Assembly (NCBI RefSeq): GCF_029919115.1
Contig: NZ_CP123990.1
Coordinates: forward strand, 1,674,001 to 1,738,000
Length of the DNA stretch: 64,000 bases
Reading direction: 5' to 3'
DNA from: Variovorax paradoxus
GTDB taxonomy: Bacteria; Pseudomonadota; Gammaproteobacteria; Burkholderiales; Burkholderiaceae_C
Below, in pieces: positions 26,096 through 35,110 of the stretch. The notes below the pieces were generated by a model that did not search any database, was not told the origin of the DNA, and worked only from the letters and a program-made list of their open reading frames with translations. A program made the position numbers and the translations under genes. Numbering within the stretch: the stretch's first letter is position 1; every line of letters begins with the position of its first letter.

Positions 26096-26977
26096 TCAGT
26101 GCCGGTGGCGCTTTTCGGCGTTGCGCAGCGCACGGCAGAGCGGCTTGAGCGGGTAGGCGCCCTGTGGTCGCGCCGACGCGGCCGCGGCGCTCTCGGCAAA
26201 GAAGAAGCGCCGCGTGGATTCACGGAAGAAATCCTCGAGGCGCGGCTGCAGCGGCTGCAGGTAGGGCACCGCCACAAGCAGCTGCGGCAGGCTGGCGCCG
26301 TGCACCACGCGGCCGGCGCTGCGGTTGAGCGCACGGTGCACCACGCGCCAAGCTTCCGGGCTGCCGGGGTCGCCGATTCGCTTGAGCTCGCGGCAGGCGC
26401 TTGCAAACGGAAGCTGCTGCGCTTCGCTCCTGTTGCGCCATGCCCACCAGCCGAGCCAGGCCGCCACCACCGCCAGCAGCGCAAGAAGCGAAAACTTCAG
26501 GTGCTGCTCGACGGCGTAGGTAGAAAGCGCGGCCACCGGCCGATCGGGTCGCAGCGGTTGCAGATCGCCTTGCGCCTGCACTTCGAGCGGCGTGAGCGGC
26601 CCGATGCTCACCGGCCACGCGGGCACCGCCAGTGCGTCGCCCGACGCGGTCGCAATGTCGAGCGCGGGCAGCGAAATGGCGGTGAGCGCGCGCGGCGCAT
26701 TGATGACCTGGTAGTCGATGGCCAGCCAGCGCCGCCTCTCGGCATCGGTCTCGATGCGCGAGGGCCTTCGCTCCAGCCAGAGGTCGATGCGCGCGGCGCT
26801 GGGAAGCGCACCGGGCTGCACCGGCCGGCCGGCCTGCTCCAGCAGCACGCGCTGGGTGAGAACGTCGCCGATCACGTGGCCGAAGGCGCGCGGCTGCTCG
26901 ACGGTGGCGGTTGCCGCCGTGCACGCTCCGGCTGCAGCCATGGCCAGCACCAGCACGGCCGCACGGAGCCGGTTCAT
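26096..26977 (-). CDS. mxaA: MxaA-like periplasmic/membrane protein
   Basis: This 293-residue protein has an N-terminal signal or lipoprotein-like sequence (VLVLAMAAAGAC), a beta-rich periplasmic part, a membrane helix (FSLLALLAVVAAWLGWWAW, near 163-181) and a cytoplasmic C-terminal tail. It fits MxaA, associated with metal insertion into methanol dehydrogenase. The start overlaps mxaS (ATGA). Confidence 0.75.
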   Translation of the reverse strand: MNRLRAAVLVLAMAAAGACTAATATVEQPRAFGHVIGDVLTQRVLLEQAGRPVQPGALPSAARIDLWLERRPSRIETDAERRRWLAIDYQVINAPRALTAISLPALDIATASGDALAVPAWPVSIGPLTPLEVQAQGDLQPLRPDRPVAALSTYAVEQHLKFSLLALLAVVAAWLGWWAWRNRSEAQQLPFASACRELKRIGDPGSPEAWRVVHRALNRSAGRVVHGASLPQLLVAVPYLQPLQPRLEDFFRESTRRFFFAESAAAASARPQGAYPLKPLCRALRNAEKRHRH

Positions 26978-27849
26978 GCCGTCGTCTCCATGAAGTACCG
27001 CGTGAGTGCTTCGGCGTCGAAGCGGCCGTTCAGCTGAAAGGGCGGCATGCCGTGCGCGTTGAACAAGGCGGTGAGTTCGGCGCGACGCCTTGCGACCGAT
27101 TCGCGCCACCGGGTGCGCAGCGATTCGCGCATCCACAGGCTGCGCCGCACGCCGGTTTCGGCATCGCTCAGGGCAACCAGTGCGCGCGCGTCGGGCGGTT
27201 CCATCTCCGCCGGGTCCCACACCACCAGCGGAACGACGCAGGCCGGCGCGAACTGCGCAAGCAGCTCGCCGAGTGCGTCGATCGACCAGTGAAAGTCGGA
27301 CGCCAGAAACACCAGCCCGCCGCGGCCCACCAGGCGCTCGGTGGCGCGCTGCAGGCCCGTCAGCGCCCAGTCGTCGGTGGGCGGCGCGCCGGGCGTTGCA
27401 TGGCATTCGCGCAGCATCCGCGCCATCAGGCTGCCGTTGCCGCGGCTGTGGCGTGCGGGCACAAAAAGGTCTTCGCGCTCGCGCTGGTCAAAAGCCAACA
27501 GGCCGACCGTGTCGCCCGCGCGAAACGCGCTGTAGCCCAGCGCCTCCACCAGGTCGGCCACCACGTCGAGCTTGCGCCGCTCGGCGCCAAAGTGCATGGA
27601 CGCCGACACGTCCACCACCACATGCACGGGAATGGCGACCCGAAGGCGATGGATGCGCACCAGCCAGTCGCCGCGGCCGTCGCGCACGCTGGCGCGCAGG
27701 TCGATGCGGCGCGGATCGGGGTGGTCGAACAAGCGCCGGTGCGCCGCAAACTCCTGCCCGCTGCCCTGGCTCAGCCCGCGCTGCGCACCCGGGCGCCAGC
27801 CGCCGAAGCGGCGCGGCAGCTGATAGTGGAATTCGTCGATGCGCTCCAT
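26974..27849 (-). CDS. mxaS: MxaS-like DUF58 protein
   Basis: This 291-residue DUF58-family protein starts MERIDEFHYQLPRRFGG, has a conserved SGQEFAAHRRLF-DPRRIDLRAS core and a vWA-like VVVDVSASMHFG site. DUF58 proteins work with MoxR ATPases. It sits between mxaR and mxaA as in the mxaRSACKL order. An earlier non-ATG start is possible because the frame is open upstream and the ATG lies 16 bp after the mxaR stop. Confidence 0.82.
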   Translation of the reverse strand: MERIDEFHYQLPRRFGGWRPGAQRGLSQGSGQEFAAHRRLFDHPDPRRIDLRASVRDGRGDWLVRIHRLRVAIPVHVVVDVSASMHFGAERRKLDVVADLVEALGYSAFRAGDTVGLLAFDQREREDLFVPARHSRGNGSLMARMLRECHATPGAPPTDDWALTGLQRATERLVGRGGLVFLASDFHWSIDALGELLAQFAPACVVPLVVWDPAEMEPPDARALVALSDAETGVRRSLWMRESLRTRWRESVARRRAELTALFNAHGMPPFQLNGRFDAEALTRYFMETTA

Positions 27850-27865
27850 GGCGGGCTCGGCGGCG

Positions 27866-28885
27866 TCAAGGCGCCGCAATCCTGTCCATGATCTGGGACA
27901 CCAGAGCTTCCGACAGCTCCGCACGCCGCAATTCGTACACCGGCGTAAAGAACACGCGGTGCCCAAGCACCGAAGGCAGCACCGCGGCAAGATCGGCCGG
28001 CTCCAGGTGCGAGCGGCCCTCGAGCCAGGCCACGGTGCGCGCCGCGCGCAGCAGCGCACTCATGCCGCGGGGGCTGGCGCCGGCAAGAATCAGCCGGTCC
28101 ATGTCCACGTTGTCGAGCCGGATGCCGAACTTCTGCGGCACCTCAGTGGCTTCCCACACATCGAGCACATAGCGCTCGATGGTCTCGCTGGCGCGCACGC
28201 TGCGCTGCACCTCTGCGGCAATGGCGTTGAGCCGGTCCCACGGCAGTATGGCGGGCGCCACCTTGTCGATGAGGCTTTCGGTGTCGTGGTAAGCCGTATC
28301 GAACACCAGCGACTGGCGGATGGCGCGGTCGCTCGGCTTGGGCATGTTCAGCTCGAACATGAAGCGGTCGCGCGCCGCCGAGGCCAGTTCGAAGGTTTCT
28401 TCGCGCTCGACCTTGTTGCGATCGGCAAACACCGTCATGTGCGGAAAGCTGTATTCGCGGTCGAAGGCCGACACCGTGCGTTCGGCCATGGCGCGCAGCA
28501 GCAGTGACTGCACCTGCGGCCGAGCCCGGTTGATCTCGTTGAAGAAGAAGGTGACCAGGCGCTCGCCGTGCCGCAGCAAGGGCCCGGGGTCGATGCGCGG
28601 GCGCCCCTGCGCATCGACATAGGTGTGATAGACCAGGTCGCCCGGCATCAGGTCGACCGTGCCTTCCACCCGCTCGAAATCGCCGCCGATGGCGCGCGAG
28701 AAAGCGCGCAGCACCGTCGTCTTGCCCACGCCCACGTCGCCCTCGAGCAGCACATGGCCGCGCGCGAACAGCGCCACGTTGATGAGGCGAATCGTCTCGG
28801 TCTGCCCGATGACCGCCTTGGCGACTTCGCTCTCCACGCGCAGCGCAAGGCGCCGCCAGTCTTCGAGTTGTTCCTGGGAGCCCAT
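27866..28885 (-). CDS. mxaR: MoxR-family AAA+ ATPase MxaR
   Basis: This 339-residue AAA+ ATPase has Walker A EGDVGVGKTT, Walker B FFNEINRARPQVQ, sensor 1 in VFADRNKVE and arginine-rich DRFMF. MoxR ATPases act as chaperones in metal or cofactor insertion; MxaR belongs to methanol dehydrogenase maturation. Sensor 1 reads FADRN where many MoxR proteins have ATQNP, in keeping with the divergent MxaR branch. It heads the mxaRSACKL part of the run. Confidence 0.86.
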   Translation of the reverse strand: MGSQEQLEDWRRLALRVESEVAKAVIGQTETIRLINVALFARGHVLLEGDVGVGKTTVLRAFSRAIGGDFERVEGTVDLMPGDLVYHTYVDAQGRPRIDPGPLLRHGERLVTFFFNEINRARPQVQSLLLRAMAERTVSAFDREYSFPHMTVFADRNKVEREETFELASAARDRFMFELNMPKPSDRAIRQSLVFDTAYHDTESLIDKVAPAILPWDRLNAIAAEVQRSVRASETIERYVLDVWEATEVPQKFGIRLDNVDMDRLILAGASPRGMSALLRAARTVAWLEGRSHLEPADLAAVLPSVLGHRVFFTPVYELRRAELSEALVSQIMDRIAAP

Positions 28886-28913
28886 GGTGTGTGATTGAAG
28901 GAGGCCCGGGGGA

Positions 28914-29459
28914 CTACTTCGCCTCCATCATCTTCTTGAGATTGGCGAGCCCGCCGCGGTAGACGCCGGTCACGGCCTTGATGGCGGCTTCGTCGTTCTT
29001 GTCCGGCGGCGGATCGTTGTTGGGATAGCCGCGGTAGAAGGCGCCGCGCCACTCGACGACGGATTTGCCGCCGTCTGCCACCACTGAAAGGGTTGAGGTG
29101 TAGTTGGTGACCGGCAGGGCGCCGCCGTCCTTTGCGCGGTAGCTGTATTTTTTCTGCGCGTCGTCGTAGCTTTCGAGCGTTTCGATCAGCGCGCCGCCGT
29201 CCTTGAGCTTGACGGTGCGAACCGACCCTTCGGCATTGCCCTTGTCAGCGGGGCTGTCGGCCACGGCTGGGTGCCAATCTTTCAGCGCATTGAAGTTCTT
29301 TATCTTGGCCCACACGGCATCGGCCGGCGCCTCGATGGTGACTTTTTCGCTCACCTTCTGGCGTGTCGGCCCGTGGGCCAGGCTAGAAGCCGATGCGGCC
29401 AGCAGAACGGATGCAAGAAGAACGGGGAGTGTTCGTCGGCTGAAGGGATGAGTCGGCAT
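28914..29459 (-). CDS. mxaD: MxaD-like SRPBCC-fold periplasmic protein
   Basis: This 181-residue exported protein has a signal peptide (RRTLPVLLASVLLAASASSLAHG) and an SRPBCC/polyketide-cyclase-like fold (KVTIEAPADAVWAKIKNFNALKDWHP). It resembles MxaD, which was reported to aid interaction between methanol dehydrogenase and its cytochrome. The ATG at 29459 places the signal peptide correctly. It lies just upstream of mxaR. Confidence 0.78.
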   Translation of the reverse strand: MPTHPFSRRTLPVLLASVLLAASASSLAHGPTRQKVSEKVTIEAPADAVWAKIKNFNALKDWHPAVADSPADKGNAEGSVRTVKLKDGGALIETLESYDDAQKKYSYRAKDGGALPVTNYTSTLSVVADGGKSVVEWRGAFYRGYPNNDPPPDKNDEAAIKAVTGVYRGGLANLKKMMEAK

Positions 29460-29506
29460 GGAAACGTCCGTGATGAAAAAACTTGGGAAGGGTCGGTCGA
29501 AAAGAT

Positions 29507-30496
29507 TCAATGCTCCACTGGCGCGCCGATGAAAGCGCCGAAGCCTCGGCTGTTCTGCCCCGTGGCAATGGTCTTGAGCTTTTGTCCGGTTGCGGCGTCG
29601 AGCACCTGCACGTTGTCGTCCATCCAGTTGACGACATACACACGGTTGCCATGTGCGGCAATGCCTTCGGGGTAGCCGAAGCCGGGCAGGGTGCGCAGCA
29701 CCTTGAGCGAAGCGGCGTCGATCACGCTCACGGAGTCTTCGTGCTGGTTGGTCACGTACAGCAGCGCGCCGCCTTGTGCAAGCGCCGCGCCGTAGGGCGC
29801 CTTGCCCACCTTCACGGTTGCAACCACGGCCGGCCGGCGAATGTCGCGCACGTCGATCACCGAAACATCGTTGCTCTGCACATTGAGTGCATAGAGCCGG
29901 GCGCGCGGCGCGTCGTAGAGCAGCGCAAACGGATGGCTGCCGACGCGCACCCGTGCCAGCACGCGCTGAGACCGGGCATCCAGCACGGCCACGCTGTCGT
30001 CGTCGCGCTCAGCCACAAACACGGTGGCGGCATCCGAATGCGCCGCTACGCCAGCCGGCGCGCGGCCGACCGCAATGGAGGCGAGCGGCTTCGAGGCGCC
30101 TTCGGCCAGTGCATCGAACACCAGCAGCCGGCTGCTGTACCAGTCGGCCACGTACAGGTGCTTTCCGTCGCCGGATATGTCGATGCCCACCGGCCCGTCT
30201 CCGGCGGCCAGCGTGTTCACCACCTGCTGCCGGCGCATGTCGATGACCGAGATCGTCTTGCCGTCGGGGTTGGAGACGAAGGCCCGGCCCGCGCGGCTGG
30301 ACGCCACCACGCCCGCGGGCGACCGGCCCACAGGCACGGTGGCCACCACTTGCTGCGATGCAAGGTCGATGACCGACACGTCGTGGCTGCCCTGGTTGGT
30401 GATGTACGCAAACGGCGCGGCCAAGGCCGAGGTGCAGCAGAGCACCATGGCTGCAAGCCCGATGCGCACAGGTGCCGCGTAACCCGTCATCGCCAT
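29507..30496 (-). CDS. Periplasmic YVTN beta-propeller protein
   Basis: This 329-residue exported protein has a signal peptide and about seven repeated blades (FAYITNQGSHDVSVIDLASQ, FVSNPDGKTISVID, LYVTNQHEDSVSVID). YVTN/NHL-type propellers often accompany PQQ dehydrogenases, but the function is unknown; electron-transfer scaffolding or ligand binding are options. A second start lies at 30490. It overlaps or nearly abuts the small exported gene upstream and belongs to the xox/mxa run. Confidence 0.8.
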   Translation of the reverse strand: MAMTGYAAPVRIGLAAMVLCCTSALAAPFAYITNQGSHDVSVIDLASQQVVATVPVGRSPAGVVASSRAGRAFVSNPDGKTISVIDMRRQQVVNTLAAGDGPVGIDISGDGKHLYVADWYSSRLLVFDALAEGASKPLASIAVGRAPAGVAAHSDAATVFVAERDDDSVAVLDARSQRVLARVRVGSHPFALLYDAPRARLYALNVQSNDVSVIDVRDIRRPAVVATVKVGKAPYGAALAQGGALLYVTNQHEDSVSVIDAASLKVLRTLPGFGYPEGIAAHGNRVYVVNWMDDNVQVLDAATGQKLKTIATGQNSRGFGAFIGAPVEH

Positions 30497-30515
30497 GTGC
30501 CCGGGTTGCTGCGGC

Positions 30516-30887
30516 TCAGCGCGCGGTGGGAGGGCCGATGAAGCAGCCCTTGTTCACCTTGGCCTGCAGCGCCTTGTAGCGCTTGATGTCGGCCTGCAGC
30601 TTTTCGGAGTCGCGAATGTAGCCGCCACGTTCGCCGCCGATGGTTGTGGCCTTGGCCGCGGTGCTCAGGTCCACGTATTCCGAGTACCTGACTTCCTTGG
30701 CCATGGCGTCGACCGCGCAGGAGCACTTGCTCGTCATTTCGAACTTGCCCGCGTCCGGATGCGCGCCAATGCATTCCTGCACGTAGAGCACGCGGTCGAT
30801 GGTGGGAAAGTCGTTGGCATGCTGCGGGGCGCCATGCACGGCCATGGGCAGGCCGAGAAGGCAAAGCACGCGTAGGATTTTTTTCAT
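30516..30887 (-). CDS. Small exported Cys-containing protein, unrecognised
   Basis: This 123-residue protein has a signal peptide (MKKILRVLCLLGLPMAVHG). The mature part carries four cysteines: VQECIGAHP, the pair SKCSCAVDAM, and KGCFIG near the end, which suggests two disulfides or a metal site. I do not recognise the family. It is encoded between xoxJ and mxaD and could correspond by position to one of the small unassigned mxa gene products (MxaE or MxaH), but that is a guess. Confidence 0.65.
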   Translation of the reverse strand: MKKILRVLCLLGLPMAVHGAPQHANDFPTIDRVLYVQECIGAHPDAGKFEMTSKCSCAVDAMAKEVRYSEYVDLSTAAKATTIGGERGGYIRDSEKLQADIKRYKALQAKVNKGCFIGPPTAR

Positions 30888-30919
30888 GGCGTTCGCTGGA
30901 ATATCGAAGAAGGGCTGTG

Positions 30920-31630
30920 CTAGCGCGCCGGCGCCTTGGCCCCGTCGATGAGCAGTTCCTCGACGACGAGGGGCTGGGCCGTGGCGCTTTCGCCCGGTAT
31001 GTAGGTGCGAATGCCGTAGACGCCGCCCGGCACTGCATCGGACAAGGTGAAGCGATAGTTCTTTGTCGCAAATTTTTCGTACTTGGGCCGGTTCGGGTCG
31101 TCCAGGAACGGGCTGAACGCAATCTCCTTGCCCTTGACCGTGCGGCCCTGGTAGCGCAAAGACACGTCGCGCACCTCGGCGTCCTGGTAGATCGCCATGC
31201 GGATGCGCTTGCGAAAATGGTTCTCGGAGCCGCGGGTGAGGCGCTTCATTTCTCGCACGTCATGCTCCAGGAAATAGAGGATGACGGGGTTGCCCTCGGC
31301 CGCAGGCACGTCGGGCACGGCAAGCTTGCGGGCACCGCTCAGGAACGCGCCCTTTGCGTCGCAGCAGCTGCCGTTGGCCTTGGCAATGAGTGCCACGGTC
31401 ACGTTGTCGGCAAACGCTTCCTCGAAGCTCCCGTCCTTGCCAAAGGTGTAGCGCAGCAGCATGGGCGCTTGCAGGCCCTGCAGCTGCGGCGTCATGAACA
31501 GGAGCCGCTCGGCGGCCGAGAAGTCGCGCTTGTCGGCCTCGGCATACGAAGCCGGGGGAGCACCGAGCAGGGCACAGAGCAGGGCGCAGGCAGAAGAAGA
31601 ACGAAGCGAAAAGACAGTGGCGAAGCGCAT
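30920..31630 (-). CDS. Exported protein of unknown function in the xox/mxa run
   Basis: This 236-residue protein has a signal peptide ending near PASYAEA. The mature region is beta-rich by eye (MLLRYTFGKDGSFEEAF, NPVILYFLEHDVREMKRLT, YRFTLSDAVPGGVYGIRTYIPG) and contains a NGSCCDAKG pair of cysteines. The family is not recognised; the first half looks immunoglobulin-like. It follows xoxJ by about 15 bp and is probably periplasmic with the methanol dehydrogenase. Confidence 0.65.
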   Translation of the reverse strand: MRFATVFSLRSSSACALLCALLGAPPASYAEADKRDFSAAERLLFMTPQLQGLQAPMLLRYTFGKDGSFEEAFADNVTVALIAKANGSCCDAKGAFLSGARKLAVPDVPAAEGNPVILYFLEHDVREMKRLTRGSENHFRKRIRMAIYQDAEVRDVSLRYQGRTVKGKEIAFSPFLDDPNRPKYEKFATKNYRFTLSDAVPGGVYGIRTYIPGESATAQPLVVEELLIDGAKAPAR

Positions 31631-31645
31631 GGATGGGAACCCCGG

Positions 31646-32554
31646 TCAGTTGTTGGGCGCTCCGAACGATGCATCGACCAGCGGAACGCCGTACTCCTTC
31701 AGGATGGCCTGGATCTCGGGCGCCTTCGATTCGATCAGCCCCTCGATCTGCTGCTTCCATTCGCGTTCGCCGTAGCGCACGCCCATGGCCATCTGGTAGT
31801 CGAGCCGCAGGCCTTTTTCAGACTTGAGCGGCACCACGACAAGCGCGGGCGTCTTGACGCGCCGGGCGAAGTAGCCGGCAATCGGCCCCCACACCACCAC
31901 CGCGTCGAGCTTGCCTTCGGCCAGGTCCTTCTCGACGATCTCGCCGGGGTATTGCGCGGGGTCGGCGCTCATGAGCTTGTAGGGAATGCCTTGCTCGAGC
32001 AGGCCGTGGCGGTTGAGCCATTGCGAAGCCGGCGAACGGTCGTAGATGCCGATGCGCAGCGACTTGAGCTTGGCCGGATCGAGCTTCAGGAAGTCCTCTG
32101 CCGAAGCCACGTTGTCCATGCCCTTGCCCTTGGGAAAGACCAGTGCATAGGTCGAGCGGTAGTAGGGCTTGGTAACCGAGACTTCGTCGAGCCCGACGGG
32201 CACACCCATCACGATGTCGCAAGGGTAGTCCTGCCCCGGCAGCTTGAAGCGCAGCGTGTTGCGAAAGAAGGCCAGGCGCTGAGGAAACGAGTAGTACACA
32301 ACCGGCAGGCCTAGCGTCTTGCCGAACAGCTCGGCAATGCGGTTCTCGATGCCTTCTCCCTTGGTGTTGGAGAAGGGCATGTTGTTGGGGTCCTGGCAAA
32401 CGCGAAACTCCTTGCGCGGAGGCGTTTCCTGCGCCTGGGCGGGAAGCGGTGCGCAGCAGAGCGCCGCGCCGGCAAGGCCCACCAGGCCCAGGAGGCTGGC
32501 TCGCAGGCGAGCATCGACCGAAAGGGGGTTGGCAGCACGCTGCCGGGCGGTCAT
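31646..32554 (-). CDS. xoxJ: XoxJ periplasmic solute-binding-like protein
   Basis: This 302-residue exported protein has a signal peptide ending PAQAQE and a type 2 periplasmic-binding fold (FRVCQDPNNMPFSNTKGEGIENRIAELF reads as the family opening, split here for length: FRVCQDPNNMPFSN then GEGIENRIAELF). XoxJ/MxaJ are associated with quinoprotein methanol dehydrogenases and may help activate the enzyme. The start overlaps the xoxG stop (ATGA). Confidence 0.9.
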   Translation of the reverse strand: MTARQRAANPLSVDARLRASLLGLVGLAGAALCCAPLPAQAQETPPRKEFRVCQDPNNMPFSNTKGEGIENRIAELFGKTLGLPVVYYSFPQRLAFFRNTLRFKLPGQDYPCDIVMGVPVGLDEVSVTKPYYRSTYALVFPKGKGMDNVASAEDFLKLDPAKLKSLRIGIYDRSPASQWLNRHGLLEQGIPYKLMSADPAQYPGEIVEKDLAEGKLDAVVVWGPIAGYFARRVKTPALVVVPLKSEKGLRLDYQMAMGVRYGEREWKQQIEGLIESKAPEIQAILKEYGVPLVDASFGAPNN

Positions 32555-32961
32555 TTGTTTTCTTCCACTCGGGCGCGGGTGATCGCGCCGTCGGACCGGC
32601 CCTTCAGGTAGGCATAGAGCTGGTTGATGTTTTCCATCACCGCGGGGTTGTTGCCGAAGCTCTGCATGCCCTTGTCGAGCCGTCCGTCGCGAACGGTCTT
32701 GATGAAGTCTTCCTTCTTCATGGTCTTCAGGCTGTTGATCAGCGACGGGCCGACCATGCCCTCCTGGTTGGGGCCGTGGCAACGGTCGCAGGCTGCGGAG
32801 CGCCAGGTGCGGAAACCCTTCATGGTTTCCGGGTCCACCTTGTAGCCGTCGGTTACCTTGTAGGGCGCGGGGTCGGGCGCAGCGGCCACAGCCAATGTGC
32901 AGGCGACGCCGGCAAGCAATACGAGGGAAGGCAGCAACGTTGACTTACTACGAAATTTCAT
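32551..32961 (-). CDS. xoxG: Cytochrome c XoxG
   Basis: This 136-residue exported c-type cytochrome has a signal peptide, a single heme site CDRCH at residues 58-62 and a probable Met ligand around GKGMQSFG. It is the electron acceptor expected for XoxF, passing electrons towards a terminal oxidase. It follows xoxF with a 139-bp gap that contains a strong hairpin. Confidence 0.9.
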   Translation of the reverse strand: MKFRSKSTLLPSLVLLAGVACTLAVAAAPDPAPYKVTDGYKVDPETMKGFRTWRSAACDRCHGPNQEGMVGPSLINSLKTMKKEDFIKTVRDGRLDKGMQSFGNNPAVMENINQLYAYLKGRSDGAITRARVEENK

Positions 32962-32996
32962 GGCTCCAGGGTCTCCGGTATCTTTGAAGGTACGGG

Positions 32997-33024
32997 GGGA
33001 GAGCCCTCGAGCGAGTGCTCTCCC
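32997..33024 (-). terminator. Hairpin between xoxF and xoxG
   Basis: A perfect 8-bp stem, GGGAGAGC with GCTCTCCC, encloses a 12-nt loop. On the minus strand it is followed by C-rich sequence rather than T, so it may attenuate read-through or protect the 3' end of xoxF mRNA instead of terminating fully. It would favour xoxF over the downstream genes. Confidence 0.55.
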
Positions 33025-33100
33025 TGTCCGCATGTTGCGTCTATCTATCTCTCGACGCCTTGGTAATAACCTCAGTCACTTGAATTGAACTTCAGTTGCT

Positions 33101-34930
33101 TCAATTGCTCGGCAGCGCAAAGACGGTGAGCGAGCCGCCCAGTTCGGTGTACTGGCTCAGTTCCTTGTAGCCACCCACGGCGCCCAGGCCTTCGGTGCTC
33201 TTCTCGGGGTCGATGCCCGCAGCCATGCCGATGCCGGCCCAGCCGCCAATGCCCGAGAACACGCCGATGTATTGCTTGCCCTTGTGCTCATAAGTGAACA
33301 CGTTGCCGATGATTCCGGACGGCGTCTTGAACTTGAAGAGCTCCTTGTTGATGTCCTTGGCATCCACGCACTTCAGGTAGCCCTCGAGCGTGCCGTAGCA
33401 GGAGATTCCGCCGGCGGTGTTCAGCGAACCGCTCCACACCGAGAACTTCTCGGCCTTGGTCTGCACGATCTTGCCGGTGCCCGCGTCCCAGGCAATGAAG
33501 TTGCCCATGCCGCCATGGCTGCCCGGCGTGGGGTACATCGACAGCGTGGCGCCCACATACGGCTGGCCCGCGGTGTACTCGACCTTGAACGGCTCGTAGT
33601 CCATGCAGACGTGGTTCGTCGGCACGTAGAAGAGCTTGGTGTTGGGGTCGTACGAGGCGGGTTGCTGGTCCTTGCTGCCCAGTGCTGCGGGGCAAACGCC
33701 CTTGGTGTTGACATCGGCGCCGTTCTGCGCGGTCGAATACTTGGCAACCACTTGCGGGCGGCCGGTCTTCATGTCGACGTGCGTGGCCCAGTTCACCTTG
33801 GGGTCGTACTTTTCGGCCACCAGCAGCGCGCCGGTCACGCGGTCGAGCGTGTAGGCAAAGCCGTTGCGGTCGAAGTGCACCAGCGCCTTGGTGGGCTTGC
33901 CCTTCACGTTGATGTCGGCCAGGATCATTTCGTTGATGCCGTCGAAGTCCCACTCGTCGTACGGCGTCATCTGGTACACCCAGTTGACCTTGCCCGTGTC
34001 GACGTCGCGCGACCAGATGCTCATCGACCACTTGTTGTCGCCGGGCCGCTGCGCCGGGTTCCAGGTCGACGGGTTTCCGGTGCCGTAGTAAACGGCATTG
34101 GTCGCCTTGTCGTAGCTGTACCAGCCCCAGGTGGTGCCGCCGCCGATTTTCCACTGGTCGCCCTTCCAGGTCTTCAGCGAAGAGTCCTTGCCCACGGGGG
34201 CCATCTTGCCGTCGGTCCAGGTCATGGTCTTGGCCGGGTCCATCAGCATCTCTTCGTCCGGCCCCGTGCTGAAGCCCTTCCAGGCCAGCTTGCCGTCCTT
34301 GATGTTGTAGGCAGCCAGGTAGCCGCGTACGCCGAACTCGCCGCCGCTGATGCCGGTGATCACCTTGTCCTTGAAGACGTGGGGGGCGTTGGTGTTGGTG
34401 GCGCCAACCTTCGGATCGCCGTTCTTCACCGTCCACACGACCTTGCCGGTCTTGCTGTCCAGTGCAACCAGCGTGGTGTCGGCCTGTTGCAGGAAGACCT
34501 TTCCTTCGGCGTAGGCAAGCCCGCGGTTCACCGTGTCGCAGCACATCACCGCGATCACTGACTGGTCCTGCTTGGGTTCGTACTTCCACAGGATCTTCTG
34601 GGTTTCGACGTCGACCGCGAACACCTTGTTCGGGAACGGCGAGTGCAGGTACATCGTGCCGTCGACCACCAGGGGCGAGCCCTCGTGACCGCGCAGCACG
34701 CCGGTGGAGAACGTCCACGCAACCTGCATCTTGCCCACGTTGCTCTTGGTGATCTGATTCAACTTGCTGTAGCGCTGGTTGAACATATCGCCCGCTTGCG
34801 TGGCCCAGTTCTTGGAGTTGGCGATGTTTTTCTCTACATCGGCATTGGCAAGCGCCAAAGCCGGAAGAGCCAACATCGCGACGCCGATATGCCGTACGAG
34901 ACGGCCGGCGATCTGCCTGGAAAACTTCAT
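33101..34930 (-). CDS. xoxF: Lanthanide-dependent methanol dehydrogenase XoxF
   Basis: This 609-residue PQQ-dependent alcohol dehydrogenase has a signal peptide of about 28 residues, the adjacent cysteine pair C130-C131 ([10 protein letters not shown]) that forms the disulfide over PQQ, and eight W-motif propeller blades. The segment PYDEWDFDG places the catalytic Asp at 328 and a second Asp at 330; calcium-type MxaF has Ala at the second place, so this is the rare-earth form. It oxidises methanol in the periplasm. A good ribosome site (GAGGAGAC) precedes the ATG at 34930. A sigma-54-like promoter lies about 90-100 bp upstream. Confidence 0.96.
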   Translation of the reverse strand: MKFSRQIAGRLVRHIGVAMLALPALALANADVEKNIANSKNWATQAGDMFNQRYSKLNQITKSNVGKMQVAWTFSTGVLRGHEGSPLVVDGTMYLHSPFPNKVFAVDVETQKILWKYEPKQDQSVIAVMCCDTVNRGLAYAEGKVFLQQADTTLVALDSKTGKVVWTVKNGDPKVGATNTNAPHVFKDKVITGISGGEFGVRGYLAAYNIKDGKLAWKGFSTGPDEEMLMDPAKTMTWTDGKMAPVGKDSSLKTWKGDQWKIGGGTTWGWYSYDKATNAVYYGTGNPSTWNPAQRPGDNKWSMSIWSRDVDTGKVNWVYQMTPYDEWDFDGINEMILADINVKGKPTKALVHFDRNGFAYTLDRVTGALLVAEKYDPKVNWATHVDMKTGRPQVVAKYSTAQNGADVNTKGVCPAALGSKDQQPASYDPNTKLFYVPTNHVCMDYEPFKVEYTAGQPYVGATLSMYPTPGSHGGMGNFIAWDAGTGKIVQTKAEKFSVWSGSLNTAGGISCYGTLEGYLKCVDAKDINKELFKFKTPSGIIGNVFTYEHKGKQYIGVFSGIGGWAGIGMAAGIDPEKSTEGLGAVGGYKELSQYTELGGSLTVFALPSN

Positions 34931-35018
34931 AAATGTCTCCTCACATTTCAGTGGGTTTCGAACACGATCTGGCAGCAGCCCGCGGATCTTTCGATCGCTT
35001 TGGCGAATGCTGCGGTCC

Positions 35019-35033
35019 GCAACATCCATGCCT
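35019..35033 (-). promoter_or_regulatory. Sigma-54-like promoter for xoxF
   Basis: On the minus strand the sequence is AGGCAT-GGATG-TTGC, matching the consensus TGGCAC-N5-TTGC at GG, CA and all of TTGC with the required 12-bp spacing. The predicted start is near 35008, giving a leader of about 78 nt to the xoxF ATG. Confidence 0.5.
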
Positions 35034-35110
35034 GCCGTTTTCAACCGTTGTCACGCCATGGCGCATCGCGCGTTCGATGCAACGGCCCGCGGCACCACTC
35101 GCAGGAGCGC

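Noticed and set aside
33078..33115. Imperfect CAATTGAAG/CAACTGAAG/CAATTCAAG repeats around the xoxF stop
   Set aside because: Short and degenerate; no stable structure beyond the hairpin already listed.
33101..34930. Calling the methanol dehydrogenase MxaF because of the mxa genes nearby
   Set aside because: The DEWDFDG segment has the second Asp of rare-earth enzymes, and no mxaI is present.
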